Origin: Comamonas sp. lk | GTDB lineage: Bacteria > Pseudomonadota > Gammaproteobacteria > Burkholderiales > Burkholderiaceae_C | Direction: 5' to 3' | Length of the DNA: 64,000 nt | Assembly (NCBI GenBank): GCA_945860595.1 | Contig: CAMAQV010000003.1 | Span: forward strand, 52,705 to 116,704 | Shown here: one piece after another, positions 21,141-31,457 of the stretch | Numbering within the stretch: the first letter of the stretch is position 1 | Layout: every line of letters begins with the position of its first letter | The notes under the pieces: model-generated | What the model was told of the DNA's origin: nothing | The model's input: the letters and a program-made list of their open reading frames with translations, nothing else | The model's database searches: none | Made by a program: the position numbers and the translations under genes

Positions 21141-21583
21141 GGATGCAGTTTGGCCGGACGGTGGCGCGCAACCCGGGCAGCGCCGGATTGCACCCGGGTT
21201 CGTACACGGTTACCTGCCTTGTACCACTGGGGTTTGGCGCTGACTTTGCTGCGCCAACCGCGTTTGCGCGGGGTGTATTGCGGCGGTCGGCGCCAGTCAA
21301 TCGCCTCGCCCGGCTCTTCGAGGGGGGTATTCAGGGCGTCCGCAGTAGTTTGAATAGAGTTGTGCACGTCGTGGGCGGCGCTTTCCATGGTCTCGCGCAT
21401 TTTGCGCAGCTCTTCCAGGTCCATGGACTTATTCACTTCTGCCTTCACATCGGCAACGTAGCGGCGTGCCCGCCCGACAAGCGCCCCGATGGTGCGGGCA
21501 ACGGCCGGGAGTTTTTCCGGACCAATCACCACCAGCGCAATACCACCAATGATGGCGAGCTTTGTAACGCCAATATCAAACAC
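21137..21583 (-). CDS. tatB: Sec-independent protein translocase TatB, 148 aa
   Basis: Partner of TatC in the receptor complex. One N-terminal membrane helix begins [20 protein letters not shown], with the conserved glutamate-free start typical of TatB (F-D-I-G) and the hinge G-P-E-K-L-P. An amphipathic helix follows ([14 protein letters not shown]), then a charged helix. The C-terminal third (about 100-148) is Arg/Pro-rich and low in complexity, as is common in this order. Located between tatA (35 bp gap) and tatC (4-bp overlap). Confidence 0.95.
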   Translation of the reverse strand: MFDIGVTKLAIIGGIALVVIGPEKLPAVARTIGALVGRARRYVADVKAEVNKSMDLEELRKMRETMESAAHDVHNSIQTTADALNTPLEEPGEAIDWRRPPQYTPRKRGWRSKVSAKPQWYKAGNRVRTRVQSGAARVARHRPAKLHP

Positions 21584-21618
21584 AGGGGGGAAATCTCAAC
21601 AAACGTACAAACCGGCAA

Positions 21619-21867
21619 TCAATGCTTGGTTTTTGCCTCGACGTCAATGGTCTCTTTGGCAGCTGTGGGGGTTGCGGCACTCACTTGCTGCGTATGGGGA
21701 GCGGCCGTGGCAGGCTCGGCGGGTTTTTCACCGCCATCTTTCATGCCGTCCTTGAAGCCCTTGACAGCGCCGCCCAGATCTGAGCCGATGTTGCGCAATT
21801 TTTTGGTGCCGAAAATCACGACGATGATCACGAGAAATATGATCAGATGCGTGGTGGAAAGTCCCAT
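21619..21867 (-). CDS. tatA: Sec-independent protein translocase TatA, 82 aa
   Basis: Pore-forming subunit of the Tat system. Short N-terminal membrane helix ([18 protein letters not shown]), then the [21 protein letters not shown] amphipathic segment that is the TatA/E fingerprint, then a charged disordered tail. TAGGAG lies just upstream of the ATG. A 63-bp gap separates it from hinT, the largest internal gap in this part of the cluster. Confidence 0.96.
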   Translation of the reverse strand: MGLSTTHLIIFLVIIVVIFGTKKLRNIGSDLGGAVKGFKDGMKDGGEKPAEPATAAPHTQQVSAATPTAAKETIDVEAKTKH

Positions 21868-21930
21868 GGTTTTCTCCTAGATGCCGGTATTCGTTACAAG
21901 GAGAAGATTATGACCGCAAGCGCGGCCGGA

Positions 21931-22299
21931 TCAGCCCCGCAGCCAGGGCCGACTGCCGCCCATGATATGAAAGTGCAGGTGGCGCACCTCCTGCCCGCCC
22001 TCGGCCCCCGTGTTGGTAACCACGCGGTAGCCCCCTTCGGGGTAAGGATTACAGCCCTCCTGTAAGGCCAGGCGCGGGATCAAGGCCATCAGGTGACCCA
22101 TCAAAACGCCATGCGCGGGAGTAACCTGAGCCAGCGAAGGGATATGCGCCTTGGGGATCAACAAAAAGTGAACCGGCGCCCAGGGGTTGATGTCGTGAAA
22201 CGCATAGACCTGAGCGTCCTCGTACACCGAACGGGACGGTATTTGTTTGGCGACAATCTTGCAAAAAATACAGTTCGGGTCGTGCTCGGCTGCACTCAT
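21931..22299 (-). CDS. hinT: HIT family nucleotide phosphoramidase (HinT-like), 122 aa
   Basis: Small cytosolic purine-nucleoside phosphoramidase-type protein. The N-terminal [13 protein letters not shown] (10-22) is the usual HIT start, here with two cysteines. The catalytic histidine triad is H107-x-H109-x-H111 ([10 protein letters not shown]). The length is normal. It overlaps hisE by 4 bp. HIT genes downstream of hisE are common in betaproteobacteria, but the link to histidine synthesis is unproven. Confidence 0.92.
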   Translation of the reverse strand: MSAAEHDPNCIFCKIVAKQIPSRSVYEDAQVYAFHDINPWAPVHFLLIPKAHIPSLAQVTPAHGVLMGHLMALIPRLALQEGCNPYPEGGYRVVTNTGAEGGQEVRHLHFHIMGGSRPWLRG

Positions 22300-22673
22300 G
22301 GTTCATTTTCCTCACGTGACAAGGCTTTGCGCAGCGCTTTTTCCTCAATACCGCTGGTGCCGGCACGGCGCTGCAGTTCGGCCAACACATCCGCGGGCGA
22401 CAAACCATAGTGGGCCAAGGCAACCAGGGTGTGGAACCACAGGTCGGCAACTTCGGCGACGATTTTGGCGGTATCACCCCCCGCATCGGCGTCTTTGGCG
22501 GCCATCACCACCTCGGTGGCTTCCTCACCGATTTTCTTTAAAAATGCGTTGGGGCCCTGCTGGAGCAGGCGGGCAACATAACTCGCGCCCGCGTCCCCCC
22601 CGTGCATGGGCTTGCGGCGTTCGATTACGGCGGACAGTTCGGCCAGGATATCGTGGGAAGCGGAAGAAGTCAT
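22296..22673 (-). CDS. hisE: Phosphoribosyl-ATP pyrophosphatase, 125 aa
   Basis: Second step of histidine synthesis: hydrolyses PR-ATP to PR-AMP. An all-alpha MazG-like fold with [12 protein letters not shown] at about residues 49-60 and the metal-binding E-V-A-D-L-W-F-H at about 73-80. It is separate from hisI, as in most betaproteobacteria, rather than fused as in enterobacteria. ATGA overlaps of 4 bp join it to both hisI and hinT. Confidence 0.95.
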   Translation of the reverse strand: MTSSASHDILAELSAVIERRKPMHGGDAGASYVARLLQQGPNAFLKKIGEEATEVVMAAKDADAGGDTAKIVAEVADLWFHTLVALAHYGLSPADVLAELQRRAGTSGIEEKALRKALSREENEP

Positions 22674-23071
22674 GGGGCGTAGATGGTTGCGGGGTCTTTG
22701 AGCACCGGGTCAACCGCTTGCCATTGTCCCTCACGCAGGACACTGAAGAAGCAACTGTGCCGCCCGGTATGGCAGGCGATGCCTGGGCTGTGTCCACGCT
22801 GGGTAATCCGCAGCAGAACGACATCATTGTCGCAATCGAGACGGATTTCATGCACCGCCTGCACATGGCCCGACTCTTCGCCTTTGAACCACAACGTGTT
22901 GCGCGAACGGCTGAAGTACACCGCCCGCTTGAGCTCTGCTGTTTTTTGCAGGGCTTCACGGTTCATCCAGGCAAACATCAGCACATCGCCGCTGTCTTTT
23001 TCTTGGGCGATGACGGGCACCAGGCCCTTGTCGTCCCATCGCACAGCGTCCAACCAGGCAGGGCGTGTCAT
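22670..23071 (-). CDS. hisI: Phosphoribosyl-AMP cyclohydrolase, 133 aa
   Basis: Third histidine step: opens the purine ring of PR-AMP. Zn/Mg enzyme with [10 protein letters not shown] near 28-37, [15 protein letters not shown] near 54-68, the metal-site region D-C-D-N-D-V and C-H-T-G-R-H-S-C-F near 104-112. Monofunctional length. It overlaps hisE by 4 bp and follows hisF by 10 bp. Confidence 0.95.
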   Translation of the reverse strand: MTRPAWLDAVRWDDKGLVPVIAQEKDSGDVLMFAWMNREALQKTAELKRAVYFSRSRNTLWFKGEESGHVQAVHEIRLDCDNDVVLLRITQRGHSPGIACHTGRHSCFFSVLREGQWQAVDPVLKDPATIYAP

Positions 23072-23081
23072 TTAGTCAGCC

Positions 23082-23882
23082 TCACAGTCGCACTGGAATG
23101 CCACGCTCACGCATGCGTTGCTTGGCTTGTTGCACGGTGTATTCACCGTAGTGAAAAATGCTGGCCGCCAGCACCGCGTCGGCACCGCCTTGCTGCACGC
23201 CGTCGGCCAGGTGGTCCAGGTTGCCCACCCCACCCGAGGCAATGACGGGCACCGACACCGCATCGGCCACAGCGCGGGTCAAGGCCAAGTCAAAGCCTGA
23301 CTTGGTGCCGTCACGGTCCATGCTGGTGAGCAAAATTTCACCGGCGCCATGCTCGGCCATGTGAGTGGCCCAGGCCACCGCATCCAGGCCGACGTTTTTG
23401 CGCCCGCCATGGCTGAACACGTCCCAGCCTGGGCCCAGGGGCTGACCGTTGACACCCAAACGATGTTCTTCGTCAGGGTTGCGGCGCTTGGCATCGATGG
23501 CCACCACAATGCACTGGGCACCGTATTTGGCTGAGGCCTCGCGAATCACGTGGGGGTTGGCAATAGCGGCTGAGTTGAAGCTCACTTTGTCGGCGCCGGC
23601 GTTGAGCAAGCGGCGCACATCGTCCACCGTGCGCACGCCCCCACCTACCGTGAGCGGAATGAACACCTGGCTGGCCACCGCTTCGATGATGTGCAGAATG
23701 ACATCGCGCGCGTCGCTGGTGGCGGTGATGTCCAAAAACGTCAACTCATCTGCGCCTTGCTCGTTGTAGCGGGCGGCAATTTCCACAGGGTCTCCCGCAT
23801 CACGCAGCGCCACAAAGTTGACGCCTTTGACCACGCGACCACCGGTCACGTCAAGGCAAGGAATGATGCGTTTAGCGAGCAC
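23082..23882 (-). CDS. hisF: Imidazole glycerol phosphate synthase cyclase subunit, 266 aa
   Basis: TIM-barrel synthase that with HisH converts PRFAR to imidazole glycerol phosphate and [15 protein letters not shown] at the N-terminus contains the catalytic Asp; F-L-D-I-T-A-T, the phosphate loop [15 protein letters not shown], the second catalytic region [11 protein letters not shown] and A-S-G-G-V-G are all present. The start is GTG 23882, which comes one base after the stop of the mutarotase gene (TAGCGTG). That gene separates hisF from its normal neighbour hisA. Confidence 0.95.
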   Translation of the reverse strand: MLAKRIIPCLDVTGGRVVKGVNFVALRDAGDPVEIAARYNEQGADELTFLDITATSDARDVILHIIEAVASQVFIPLTVGGGVRTVDDVRRLLNAGADKVSFNSAAIANPHVIREASAKYGAQCIVVAIDAKRRNPDEEHRLGVNGQPLGPGWDVFSHGGRKNVGLDAVAWATHMAEHGAGEILLTSMDRDGTKSGFDLALTRAVADAVSVPVIASGGVGNLDHLADGVQQGGADAVLAASIFHYGEYTVQQAKQRMRERGIPVRL

Positions 23883-23883
23883 G

Positions 23884-24714
23884 CTAGGCCTCCACGCGCA
23901 GGCGCTGCCAGCCCTGCCAGTGGGCGGCAACAGGTACCTCAATCGGCGCGAACACCTGCGCCGCCTCGACGCACAGCATGCGGGAAAATCCGTCTGGCTG
24001 CATGTCGGCCATAGCCGCATTTTTGGCCTGGCCCGGGTTCCACACCACGGTGTCGGACCAGTCCGGACTTTGGGCTATCTCGAGCCGGTGCGCGCCGTCG
24101 TGCAGAAGAAGTGGCCTTGCCGCTGCCGCGTAGACGCGGTCGAACTCCGCATCAAAGCGCAGAGACGGTGCAGCCATTGCATGGACATCGGTCAGGGAAT
24201 CCCACTCGGGCTGTCCCCCTAAACCCACCAGGTGCGCCCCGGCAATATCGTCCACGGCCAGGTAGGTGTGGAGCGCGCCACTGAAGCGCAAAGGGCTGGG
24301 GCCCGTGTTGTGCACCGTGAGCGTGACTTGGAGGTGGCCCGGACGCAGGTCAAGCTGCAGCTGTGCGTCAAATGGCTGTGGCCAAATGGCGAGGGTTTCG
24401 GGACCCGAATCCAGATTGCATGTAAGTTGCGCGGAATCGGACTGTTCCAGCGCCGGCCCGGCCTGCCACCGCAGGTTGCGAGCGAAGCCGTGTTTGGGCA
24501 GGGTGCCACGCGCGTTGAACTGGGGAAAACACACCGGAATGCCCCCGCGAATCGGACTGTGGCCGTCCCAGCGGTTGGCTTCACTCAGAAAAAGACGTTC
24601 GCGCCCGCCGCTGACCCAGGACAGCACATGCGCACCCTGCAAAGCCACCAGCACGGTGTCGCCACAGGCAATGCGGATGCGGCGGCAGGGCTGACCCTGA
24701 AACAGCTCAACCAT
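23884..24714 (-). CDS. D-hexose-6-phosphate mutarotase / aldose 1-epimerase family (YeaD-like), 276 aa
   Basis: Galactose-mutarotase-fold protein of the glucose-6-phosphate 1-epimerase branch, expected to interconvert alpha and beta anomers of hexose 6-phosphates. Family marks: G-A-H-V-L-S-W near residue 26, [26 protein letters not shown] near 41-65, H-G-F-A-R-N near 74, A-L-H-T-Y-L near 145 and the C-terminal C-V-E-A-A-Q-V motif. It overlaps the end of hisA by 8 bp and is followed one base later by hisF, so it is embedded in the his operon. No histidine-pathway role is known for this family. The start is fixed by the position of the domain. Confidence 0.88.
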   Translation of the reverse strand: MVELFQGQPCRRIRIACGDTVLVALQGAHVLSWVSGGRERLFLSEANRWDGHSPIRGGIPVCFPQFNARGTLPKHGFARNLRWQAGPALEQSDSAQLTCNLDSGPETLAIWPQPFDAQLQLDLRPGHLQVTLTVHNTGPSPLRFSGALHTYLAVDDIAGAHLVGLGGQPEWDSLTDVHAMAAPSLRFDAEFDRVYAAAARPLLLHDGAHRLEIAQSPDWSDTVVWNPGQAKNAAMADMQPDGFSRMLCVEAAQVFAPIEVPVAAHWQGWQRLRVEA

Positions 24715-25447
24715 TGAGTTCGTCGGCGCGGGCCTGCGCGGCGGCAAAGTCCAGATCGCCGCTGTAAATCGCCCGTCCGCAGATGACGCCTTCGACGCCC
24801 TCGTCTTCGACCGCACACAGGGCTTCGATGTCGGCCATGTTGGACAAGCCGCCCGAGGCGATGACGGGGATGGTCAAGGCCTGTGCCAATTTGACGGTGG
24901 CTTCGATGTTGATACCGCTGAGCATGCCGTCGCGTCCGATGTCGGTGTAGATGATGGATTCCACGCCATAGTCTTCGAACTTCTTACCCATGTCGATGAC
25001 GTCATGGCGGGTGAGTTTGCTCCAACCGTCGGTGGCAATTTTCCCCTCGCGGGCGTCCAGGCCGACGATGATGTGGCCGCCAAATGCAGTGCAGGCGTCC
25101 TGCAAAAAGCCGGGGTTTTTCACCGCGGCAGTACCGATGATGACGTAACGCAAACCGGCGTCCAGGTAGCGCTCGATGGTGTCCAGGTCCCGGATGCCGC
25201 CGCCCAGCTGCACGTCGATTTCACTCCCCACGGTCTTCAAAATTTTGCGGATTGCCAACTCATTTTTCGGTTGTCCAGCGAACGCGCCGTTGAGGTCTAC
25301 CAGATGCAAGCGCCGCGCACCCTTAGCGAGCCAACTGCGGGCCATGACCTCAGGGTCTTCGCCAAACGTGGTGGATTGGCCCATGTCGCCTTGCTTGAGG
25401 CGAACGCAGTGGCCGTCTTTGAGATCAATGGCCGGGATTAACAGCAT
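24707..25447 (-). CDS. hisA: Phosphoribosylformimino-5-aminoimidazole carboxamide ribotide isomerase, 246 aa
   Basis: Fourth histidine step (ProFAR to PRFAR). TIM barrel related to His[16 protein letters not shown] at the start with the catalytic Asp, L-G-G-G-I-R-D near 80, second catalytic Asp in Y-T-D-I-G-R-D-G-M near 131, and A-S-G-G-L-S. Length normal. It overlaps the mutarotase gene downstream and lies 54 bp after hisH. Confidence 0.96.
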   Translation of the reverse strand: MLLIPAIDLKDGHCVRLKQGDMGQSTTFGEDPEVMARSWLAKGARRLHLVDLNGAFAGQPKNELAIRKILKTVGSEIDVQLGGGIRDLDTIERYLDAGLRYVIIGTAAVKNPGFLQDACTAFGGHIIVGLDAREGKIATDGWSKLTRHDVIDMGKKFEDYGVESIIYTDIGRDGMLSGINIEATVKLAQALTIPVIASGGLSNMADIEALCAVEDEGVEGVICGRAIYSGDLDFAAAQARADELNG

Positions 25448-25501
25448 GGTGCTTCACGTAGAAGATCAAAACAAACGCACATCACAGGGCTCGCAAGCGT
25501 A

Positions 25502-26158
25502 TCAAGGATTCCAACGCAGAAAATTCCGGTACAGCGTCAAACCGTGCTGCGCACTTTTTTCCGGATGGAATTGCGTAGCAAAAATATTATCCCGCGCCAC
25601 GGCACTGCAAAACGCCTCACCGTATAGGGTTTGCCCTGCACTGTGGCGCAAATCCGACGGGGCAGCGTAATAGCTGTGCACGAAATAAAAGTGGCTCTGG
25701 TCGGGAATATCCGCCCAAACCGGGTGGATGTGCCCCCGGTCGGCGCCCTGTTCCACCGTATTCCAGCCCATATGCGGAACCTTGTAGCGGCTGCCGTCGG
25801 GCTGGTGGCGGCCCGCCAAAACGAACTTGCGCACATAGCCGGGAATCAGCCCCAGGCTGGGCGTGTCCTGCTCCTCGCTGTGCTCGAGCAGCATCTGCAT
25901 GCCCACGCACACGCCCAGCAAGGGTTTGTGGTCGGCCGCATGCACCACGGCGGCATACATGCCGCTGTCGCGCAACTCCTGCATGCAGTCGCGCATCGCG
26001 CCCTGCCCCGGCAGGACCACGCGCTGAGCGGCCATGACCTCAGCCGGTGTACGCGCCCAGACAACTTCGATAGGCAAACCATGGGCAGCATGCAGAACGG
26101 CCTGCGTGACCGAGCGCAAATTGCCCATACCGTAATCCACCACCGCGACGGTTTTCAT
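25502..26158 (-). CDS. hisH: Imidazole glycerol phosphate synthase glutaminase subunit, 218 aa
   Basis: Class I glutamine amidotransferase supplying ammonia to HisF. Start [10 protein letters not shown] is typical; the nucleophile is in [11 protein letters not shown] (cysteine about residue 83), and the His/Glu pair is in Q-F-H-P-E-K-S near 196-202. Length normal. It lies between hisB (14 bp upstream) and hisA. Confidence 0.96.
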   Translation of the reverse strand: MKTVAVVDYGMGNLRSVTQAVLHAAHGLPIEVVWARTPAEVMAAQRVVLPGQGAMRDCMQELRDSGMYAAVVHAADHKPLLGVCVGMQMLLEHSEEQDTPSLGLIPGYVRKFVLAGRHQPDGSRYKVPHMGWNTVEQGADRGHIHPVWADIPDQSHFYFVHSYYAAPSDLRHSAGQTLYGEAFCSAVARDNIFATQFHPEKSAQHGLTLYRNFLRWNP

Positions 26159-26172
26159 ACGCGCACAATGGC

Positions 26173-26766
26173 CTAAAGGCTGCCCTTGGTGGACGGGATG
26201 ACACCCGCGCTGCGCGGGTCGGGCTCCACCGCAGCGCGCAGGGCACGGGCAAATGCTTTGAAGACGGACTCGGCCTGGTGGTGGGCGTTATTCCCTTTGA
26301 GATTGTCGATGTGCAGGGTGATGCCCGCATGGTTGACAAAGCCCTGGAAAAACTCGTGGGTTAGTTGGGTATCAAAGCCACCGATAGCACCGCTGGTGAA
26401 AGGCACGTTCAGCTCTAGTCCGGGGCGACCGGACAAATCGACGACTACGCGGGACAAGGCCTCGTCCAGCGGCACATAGGCATGGCCGTAGCGGCGCACC
26501 CCTTTCTTGTCACCCAGCGCCTTGGCGAAAGCCTGACCCAGCGTGATGCCCACATCTTCGACCAGATGGTGTCCGTCGATATGCAAATCGCCTACGGCCT
26601 GGATGTCCAGGTCGATCAGCCCGTGGCGGGCGATCTGGTCCAGCATGTGGTCGAAAAAACCGATGCCAGTAGCCAGCTGGGCCCGGCCCGTACCGTCCAG
26701 GTTCAGCTTGACGGTGATGCGGGTTTCTGCCGTGTTGCGGCTGACTTCAGCGGTGCGGTCGGTCAT
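26173..26766 (-). CDS. hisB: Imidazoleglycerol-phosphate dehydratase, 197 aa
   Basis: Mn-dependent dehydratase making imidazole acetol phosphate. Two family repeats are seen: [13 protein letters not shown] (about 41-53) and [11 protein letters not shown] near 68-78; the duplicate metal motif [12 protein letters not shown] near 162-173. It is monofunctional, without the phosphatase domain of enterobacterial HisB, so histidinol-phosphatase must be encoded elsewhere. ATG 26766 overlaps the hisC stop by 4 bp; the frame is open further upstream but that is antisense to nothing real and inside hisC. Confidence 0.96.
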   Translation of the reverse strand: MTDRTAEVSRNTAETRITVKLNLDGTGRAQLATGIGFFDHMLDQIARHGLIDLDIQAVGDLHIDGHHLVEDVGITLGQAFAKALGDKKGVRRYGHAYVPLDEALSRVVVDLSGRPGLELNVPFTSGAIGGFDTQLTHEFFQGFVNHAGITLHIDNLKGNNAHHQAESVFKAFARALRAAVEPDPRSAGVIPSTKGSL

Positions 26767-27884
26767 GGTTGTCCTTGGTTGAGCGCGGCGCGCAGGGCGG
26801 TAACCAATTGTGCGTTCTGGTCGGGGCTTCCCACCGTCAGGCGCAGACAGTTGGCGAGTAGCGGGTGCATTGTAGAAACGTTCTTGACCAGCACCTGGCG
26901 GGCCTTGAGGCCCTGAAATACGCTTGCAGCACTGCCGGGTGACCCCGCTATGCGCAGCAAAACCATGTTGGCCTCGCTGGGAAAAACTTGCACGCCGGCC
27001 AAGTCCGCCAGGGCTGCGATCAACTGCTCGCGCTCGGCGCAAATCACTGCCGCCTGCTGCGCGAACTCGGACGCGTGCTCCAGGGCAAACAGCGCACATT
27101 CGGCGTTGAGCACGCTGATGTTGTAGGGCGGGCGGGCCTTGTCGATCTCATGGATCACGGCCGCCGGTGCCAGCAAATAGCCCAGACGCACCCCCGCCAG
27201 ACCAAATTTGGAGAGTGTGCGCAGCAGCAGCACATGGCTATTGGCCTGCGGGTCGCGGCGGATGTCATCCAGCCAGCTGCGGCTGGCAAAAGGCTGGTAG
27301 GCCTCGTCCATCACCACCAGGCCGCCGTAAGCGCGTACCTGCGCAATCAGGCGGCGGATGACATCGTCATTCCACAAATTGGCAGTCGGGTTGTTGGGAT
27401 AGGCCAGGTACACCAGCGAGGGCTGCACACGTTGGATAGCGTCGGCCATGGCTACCTCGTCGAGCGCAAAGTCGGCGGCGAGCGATACGCCGGTATAGCC
27501 AAGGCCCTGCAACTGGGCACTGATGGCATACATCACAAAACCCGGCTCAGGTGCAAGCACCTGCGCTCCCGGCGTGGCGCAGACCAGGGCCAGCAGGGAA
27601 ATTAACTCGTCCGAGCCGTTGCCCAGCATGAGGTCGTAGCCGAGCGGAAGGTCGACATAAGCGGCCAGCGCATTTTTGAGCTTCGGAATAGATTCGGCCG
27701 GATAACGGTTAAGCGGCAGCCGCCCCAGGCGCTCACCCAGCGCTGCTTGCAAAGTCGGCGGCAGCGCAAACGGGTTTTCCATGGCGTCGAGCTTGAGCAT
27801 GTCGCCTGCAGGCTGTACGACGTAGGCGTGCATGGCCCGTACATCGGCGCGGATACGGGCTAAGGGGCTGGGTGGGTTGCTCAT
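26763..27884 (-). CDS. hisC: Histidinol-phosphate aminotransferase, 373 aa
   Basis: PLP-dependent class I/II aminotransferase acting on imidazole acetol phosphate. L-D-A-M-E-N-P-F near 30, G-N-G-S-D-E-L-I near 87-94, Y-P-N-N-P-T-A-N near 160 and V-V-M-D-E-A-Y near 190 bind PLP and substrate; the Schiff-base lysine lies in [15 protein letters not shown] near 218-232. 4-bp overlaps with hisD upstream and hisB downstream. Confidence 0.95.
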   Translation of the reverse strand: MSNPPSPLARIRADVRAMHAYVVQPAGDMLKLDAMENPFALPPTLQAALGERLGRLPLNRYPAESIPKLKNALAAYVDLPLGYDLMLGNGSDELISLLALVCATPGAQVLAPEPGFVMYAISAQLQGLGYTGVSLAADFALDEVAMADAIQRVQPSLVYLAYPNNPTANLWNDDVIRRLIAQVRAYGGLVVMDEAYQPFASRSWLDDIRRDPQANSHVLLLRTLSKFGLAGVRLGYLLAPAAVIHEIDKARPPYNISVLNAECALFALEHASEFAQQAAVICAEREQLIAALADLAGVQVFPSEANMVLLRIAGSPGSAASVFQGLKARQVLVKNVSTMHPLLANCLRLTVGSPDQNAQLVTALRAALNQGQP

Positions 27885-29251
27885 GGCCGGGGACGGGGAA
27901 CCGCATCGAGCCGCATTTCGGCAGCGCGGGCATGGGCCTGCAAGCCTTCACCGTACGCCAGCTCAGCAGCCACAGGCCCCAACACTTGCGCTGCGGCCTG
28001 GCTGACTTCGATGATGCTGCTGCGCTTTTGGAAGTCGTAGACGCCTAGCGGCGACGAAAAACGGGCGGTCCCGCTGGTGGGAAGCACATGGTTGGGCCCG
28101 GCGCAATAGTCGCCCAGGCTCTCGCTGGTAAAGGCCCCCAGAAAAATCGCTCCGGCGTGGACCAGCAAGGGCTCCCAGCGCTGCGCGTCGGCGCTGCTGA
28201 CCTCGAGGTGCTCAGGGGCAATGCGGTTGCTGATAGCGCAGGCCTCCCCCATACTGCGGGTCTGGATGAGCGCGCCGCGCCCGTTCAAGGATGCGGCAAT
28301 GATGTCGCGCCGGGGCATGCCGGGCAGCAGGCGGTCAATGGAGGCCTGCACCGCATCGATGTAGGCCGCATCCGGGCACAGCAGAATGCTTTGCGCCAGT
28401 TCGTCGTGCTCGGCCTGGCTGAAGAGGTCCATAGCCACCCAATCGGCCGGCGTACTGCCGTCGGCTAACACCAATATTTCACTGGGACCGGCAATCATGT
28501 CGATACCCACCTTGCCAAAAACCCGGCGTTTGGCGGCGGCCACATAGGCGTTGCCCGGGCCGGTTATTTTGTCGACTGCGGGAATGGTGGCGCTGCCATA
28601 CGCGAGCGCCGCCACGGCCTGCGCGCCGCCGACGGTGAAGACGCGGTGGACCCCAGCCACATGGGCGGCAGCCAGCACCAGCGGGTTGCGCTCGCCCTGC
28701 CCGGCTTCCATACCCGCGCGCACCGGTGTGGGCACGACCATGATGATTTCGCCCACGCCCGCAACCTGCGCCGGGATCGCGTTCATCAGCACGCTGGACG
28801 GATACGCCGCTTTGCCGCCGGGCACGTAAATGCCCACCCGGTCTAGCGGCGTGACCTTTTGCCCGAGCAGGCTCCCGTCCGCGTCACGGTAACTCCAACT
28901 CTGCCCGCAAGCGGCCTTTTGGGCTTCATGGAAGCTGCGCACCCGCGCGGCAGCGGTTTGCAATGCGGCGCGTTGCGCGAACGGCAGGCCGTCAAAGGCC
29001 GCCCGCAAGTCAGCAGCACTGATTTCTAAATCGGCCACGCCGTCCGCGCGCAAGCCATCAAAACGGGCGGTGTATTCCAGAATGGCCGCGTCACCGCGCT
29101 GCCGCACATCGGACACGATATCTGCCACGCGCGCCTCAATCGCTGCGTCGGTGTCGGCCGACCAATGCAGTCGGGCCTGGAAAAGGGCTTCGAAGTCGGC
29201 TTGCGCGGTACGCAAACGCAAGGGGCGAGCGACGGGATCGGCGGCGGACAT
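27881..29251 (-). CDS. hisD: Histidinol dehydrogenase, 456 aa
   Basis: Zn enzyme that performs the last two oxidations to L-histidine with NAD. Conserved stretches: [20 protein letters not shown] near 130-150, [12 protein letters not shown] near 200, [11 protein letters not shown] near 225, D-M-I-A-G-P-S-E near 245, the zinc ligands Q-A-E-H-D-E near 270, and G-P-N-H-V-L-P-T near 375-382. ATG 29251 is chosen from the N-terminal alignment. Overlaps hisC by 4 bp. Confidence 0.96.
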   Translation of the reverse strand: MSAADPVARPLRLRTAQADFEALFQARLHWSADTDAAIEARVADIVSDVRQRGDAAILEYTARFDGLRADGVADLEISAADLRAAFDGLPFAQRAALQTAAARVRSFHEAQKAACGQSWSYRDADGSLLGQKVTPLDRVGIYVPGGKAAYPSSVLMNAIPAQVAGVGEIIMVVPTPVRAGMEAGQGERNPLVLAAAHVAGVHRVFTVGGAQAVAALAYGSATIPAVDKITGPGNAYVAAAKRRVFGKVGIDMIAGPSEILVLADGSTPADWVAMDLFSQAEHDELAQSILLCPDAAYIDAVQASIDRLLPGMPRRDIIAASLNGRGALIQTRSMGEACAISNRIAPEHLEVSSADAQRWEPLLVHAGAIFLGAFTSESLGDYCAGPNHVLPTSGTARFSSPLGVYDFQKRSSIIEVSQAAAQVLGPVAAELAYGEGLQAHARAAEMRLDAVPRPRP

Positions 29252-29273
29252 GGTCAGTGGCGGGGCAAGCGGA

Positions 29274-29912
29274 TCAGGCGGCCACCGCTGCAGCAAATGC
29301 GTCAATGATGTGGCGTATGGGTTCCCGCTTGAGTTTGAGGGCTGCCTGGTTAACGACCAAGCGAGAACTGATGTCCATGATGTGCTCGACCTCGACCAGG
29401 TTATTGGCTTTCAAGGTGTTTCCAGTAGAGACCAGATCGACGATGGCATCGGCCAAGCCGACCAGCGGGGCAAGCTCCATGCTTCCGTAGAGCTTGATCA
29501 GATCGACGTGTACGCCTTTGGAGGCGAAAAACTCGCGGGCAATGGCTACGTACTTGGTCGCCACCGTCAGGCGCGAACCCTGGCGTACGGCACTGCTGTA
29601 GTCGAAGCCCGCCGGTGCCGCCACACTGATGCGGCATTTGGCAATGTGCAAATCCAGCGGCTGGTACAGACCCTGGCCGCCGTGTTCGATCAAATTGTCT
29701 TTTCCTGAGATACCCAGGTCTGCACCGCCGTACTGCACATAGGTGGGCACATCGGTAGCCCGCACCAGCAGCAGGCGCACCGCCGGATTGCCGGTGCGCA
29801 GAATCAGCTTGCGCGAGGTCTCGGGATCGTCCAAAACCACGATCCCCGCTGCCTGCAAAAGCGGCAGGGTTTCGTCAAAAATCCGTCCTTTGGAAAGCGC
29901 CAGTGTGATCAT
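29274..29912 (-). CDS. hisG: ATP phosphoribosyltransferase, short form, 212 aa
   Basis: First committed step of histidine synthesis (ATP + PRPP). The N-terminus [11 protein letters not shown], the [10 protein letters not shown] motif near 60 and the PRPP loop [13 protein letters not shown] near 155-167 identify it. At 212 residues it lacks the C-terminal regulatory domain of the long form, so activity and histidine feedback should depend on the paralogous HisZ subunit, which is not in this window. It lies 16 bp downstream of murA and heads the his genes. Confidence 0.95.
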   Translation of the reverse strand: MITLALSKGRIFDETLPLLQAAGIVVLDDPETSRKLILRTGNPAVRLLLVRATDVPTYVQYGGADLGISGKDNLIEHGGQGLYQPLDLHIAKCRISVAAPAGFDYSSAVRQGSRLTVATKYVAIAREFFASKGVHVDLIKLYGSMELAPLVGLADAIVDLVSTGNTLKANNLVEVEHIMDISSRLVVNQAALKLKREPIRHIIDAFAAAVAA

Positions 29913-29928
29913 GAAATTGCTTTGAATT

Positions 29929-31194
29929 TTACTTGACACGCTCGATATCCGCACCCAGAGCGCGCAGCTTGGCTTCCATCCGGTCGTAGCCGCGGTCCAG
30001 ATGGTAAATGCGGTCGACTACCGTCTCGCCACTGGCGACCAGGCCGGCAATCACCAGCGAAGCCGATGCACGCAAATCGGTGGCCATCACCGTGGCACCG
30101 GACAGGGCGGCACCACCCTCAACCATGGCCAATTTGCCGTCGATCTGAATGTGGGCACCCAGGCGCACCAGTTCGTTGACGTGCATAAAACGGTTCTCAA
30201 AAATTGTCTCAGTCACCTTGGATGTGCCGGTCGCCACGCAATTCAGTGCCATGAACTGGGCTTGCATATCGGTGGGAAAGCCAGGGTACTCGCGGGTGCG
30301 GAAGCTTTGCGCGCGCAGAGGGCCGTTGGCTTGGATGCGGATACCGTCAGGCAGGGCCATGACCGTCGCGCCCGCTTTCCGCAATTTGTCAATCACCGCC
30401 TCCAGGTGGTCAGCCCGGCCATGGCGCAGCAGCACGTCACCGCCAGCAGCGGCCACCGCGCATAAAAAAGTGCCTGCCTCAATCCGGTCGGCCACCACAC
30501 GGTGGCTACAACCATGCAAGCGCTCCACACCACGGATGCGGATGCGTGAGCTGCCGTGACCCTCAATTTGGGCGCCCATGGCGATCAGCATCTCGGCCAG
30601 ATCGGGGATTTCAGGCTCCTGGGCGGCGTTCTCCAGAATCGTCTCGCCATCGGCCAGGGCGGCGGCCATCAAAAAATTCTCTGTGCCCGTCACCGTGACC
30701 ATGTCGGTGGTGATATGCGCGCCGTGCAGGCGCGACAAGCCAGGACGAAGGCTAGCAACCATGTAGCCGTGCTCCACAGCGATGTGCGCGCCCATGGCCT
30801 GCAGGCCTTTGATGTGCTGGTCAACAGGCCGCGAACCGATGGCACACCCGCCCGGCAAGGACACTCTGGCATGACCGAAACGCGCCAGAAGCGGCCCCAA
30901 GGCCAGCACCGAGGCACGCATGGTTTTGACCAGGTCGTAGGGGGCCTCAGGAACATTCAGTTGGGCCGCATTCAGACGCACCATGCCATCGTCCTGCACA
31001 TCCACCTGCACCCCCATATTGCGGATCAGCTTGACCATCGTGGACACGTCCTGCAAACGTGGGACGTTGTGCAGGGTGATGGGCTCAGCGCTCAGGATGG
31101 CAGCGCACAGCTCGGGCAAAGCCGCATTCTTGGCACCGGAAATTGGCACCTCACCATGCAGACGCTGGCCGCCGCGTATACGCAATTTATCCAT
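29929..31194 (-). CDS. murA: UDP-N-acetylglucosamine 1-carboxyvinyltransferase, 421 aa
   Basis: First committed enzyme of peptidoglycan precursor synthesis: transfers enolpyruvate from PEP to UDP-GlcNAc. [10 protein letters not shown] at residues 18-27 carries the catalytic Lys22 and Asn23. The active-site cysteine, target of fosfomycin, is Cys117 in [24 protein letters not shown] near 295-307 is also typical. It overlaps the bolA gene by 8 bp, and hisG follows 16 bp later. Confidence 0.97.
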   Translation of the reverse strand: MDKLRIRGGQRLHGEVPISGAKNAALPELCAAILSAEPITLHNVPRLQDVSTMVKLIRNMGVQVDVQDDGMVRLNAAQLNVPEAPYDLVKTMRASVLALGPLLARFGHARVSLPGGCAIGSRPVDQHIKGLQAMGAHIAVEHGYMVASLRPGLSRLHGAHITTDMVTVTGTENFLMAAALADGETILENAAQEPEIPDLAEMLIAMGAQIEGHGSSRIRIRGVERLHGCSHRVVADRIEAGTFLCAVAAAGGDVLLRHGRADHLEAVIDKLRKAGATVMALPDGIRIQANGPLRAQSFRTREYPGFPTDMQAQFMALNCVATGTSKVTETIFENRFMHVNELVRLGAHIQIDGKLAMVEGGAALSGATVMATDLRASASLVIAGLVASGETVVDRIYHLDRGYDRMEAKLRALGADIERVK

Positions 31195-31438
31195 GGGCGG
31201 CTCCGCCTTGCGCCCACTCGGTGGGGGTGTAGGTTTTCATCGACAAGGCATGTACCTCGTCGGTTTTCATGCGCTCACCCAAAGTGGCGTATACCAATTG
31301 GTGCCGCGCAATCAGGCGCTTGCCGGTGAATGCAGCAGCCACCACGGTGGCGTACCAGTGACGCCCGTCTCCCTCCACCGCACAATGGTCACATGCCAAG
31401 CCGCTGCGGATCAGGGCCTCAATTTGTTCAGCGGTCAT
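31187..31438 (-). CDS. BolA family protein (IbaG-like), 83 aa
   Basis: Small cytosolic protein with the BolA fold; family members bind [2Fe-2S] glutaredoxins and take part in iron-sulfur handling or envelope control. The central pattern [25 protein letters not shown] and [12 protein letters not shown] are the IbaG/YrbA signatures. The place next to murA and downstream of the mla genes matches yrbA-murA in Escherichia coli. ATG 31438 is chosen; a GTG two codons upstream is possible. Confidence 0.93.
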   Translation of the reverse strand: MTAEQIEALIRSGLACDHCAVEGDGRHWYATVVAAAFTGKRLIARHQLVYATLGERMKTDEVHALSMKTYTPTEWAQGGAAHG

Positions 31439-31457
31439 ACACAATCAATCTAAAAAA

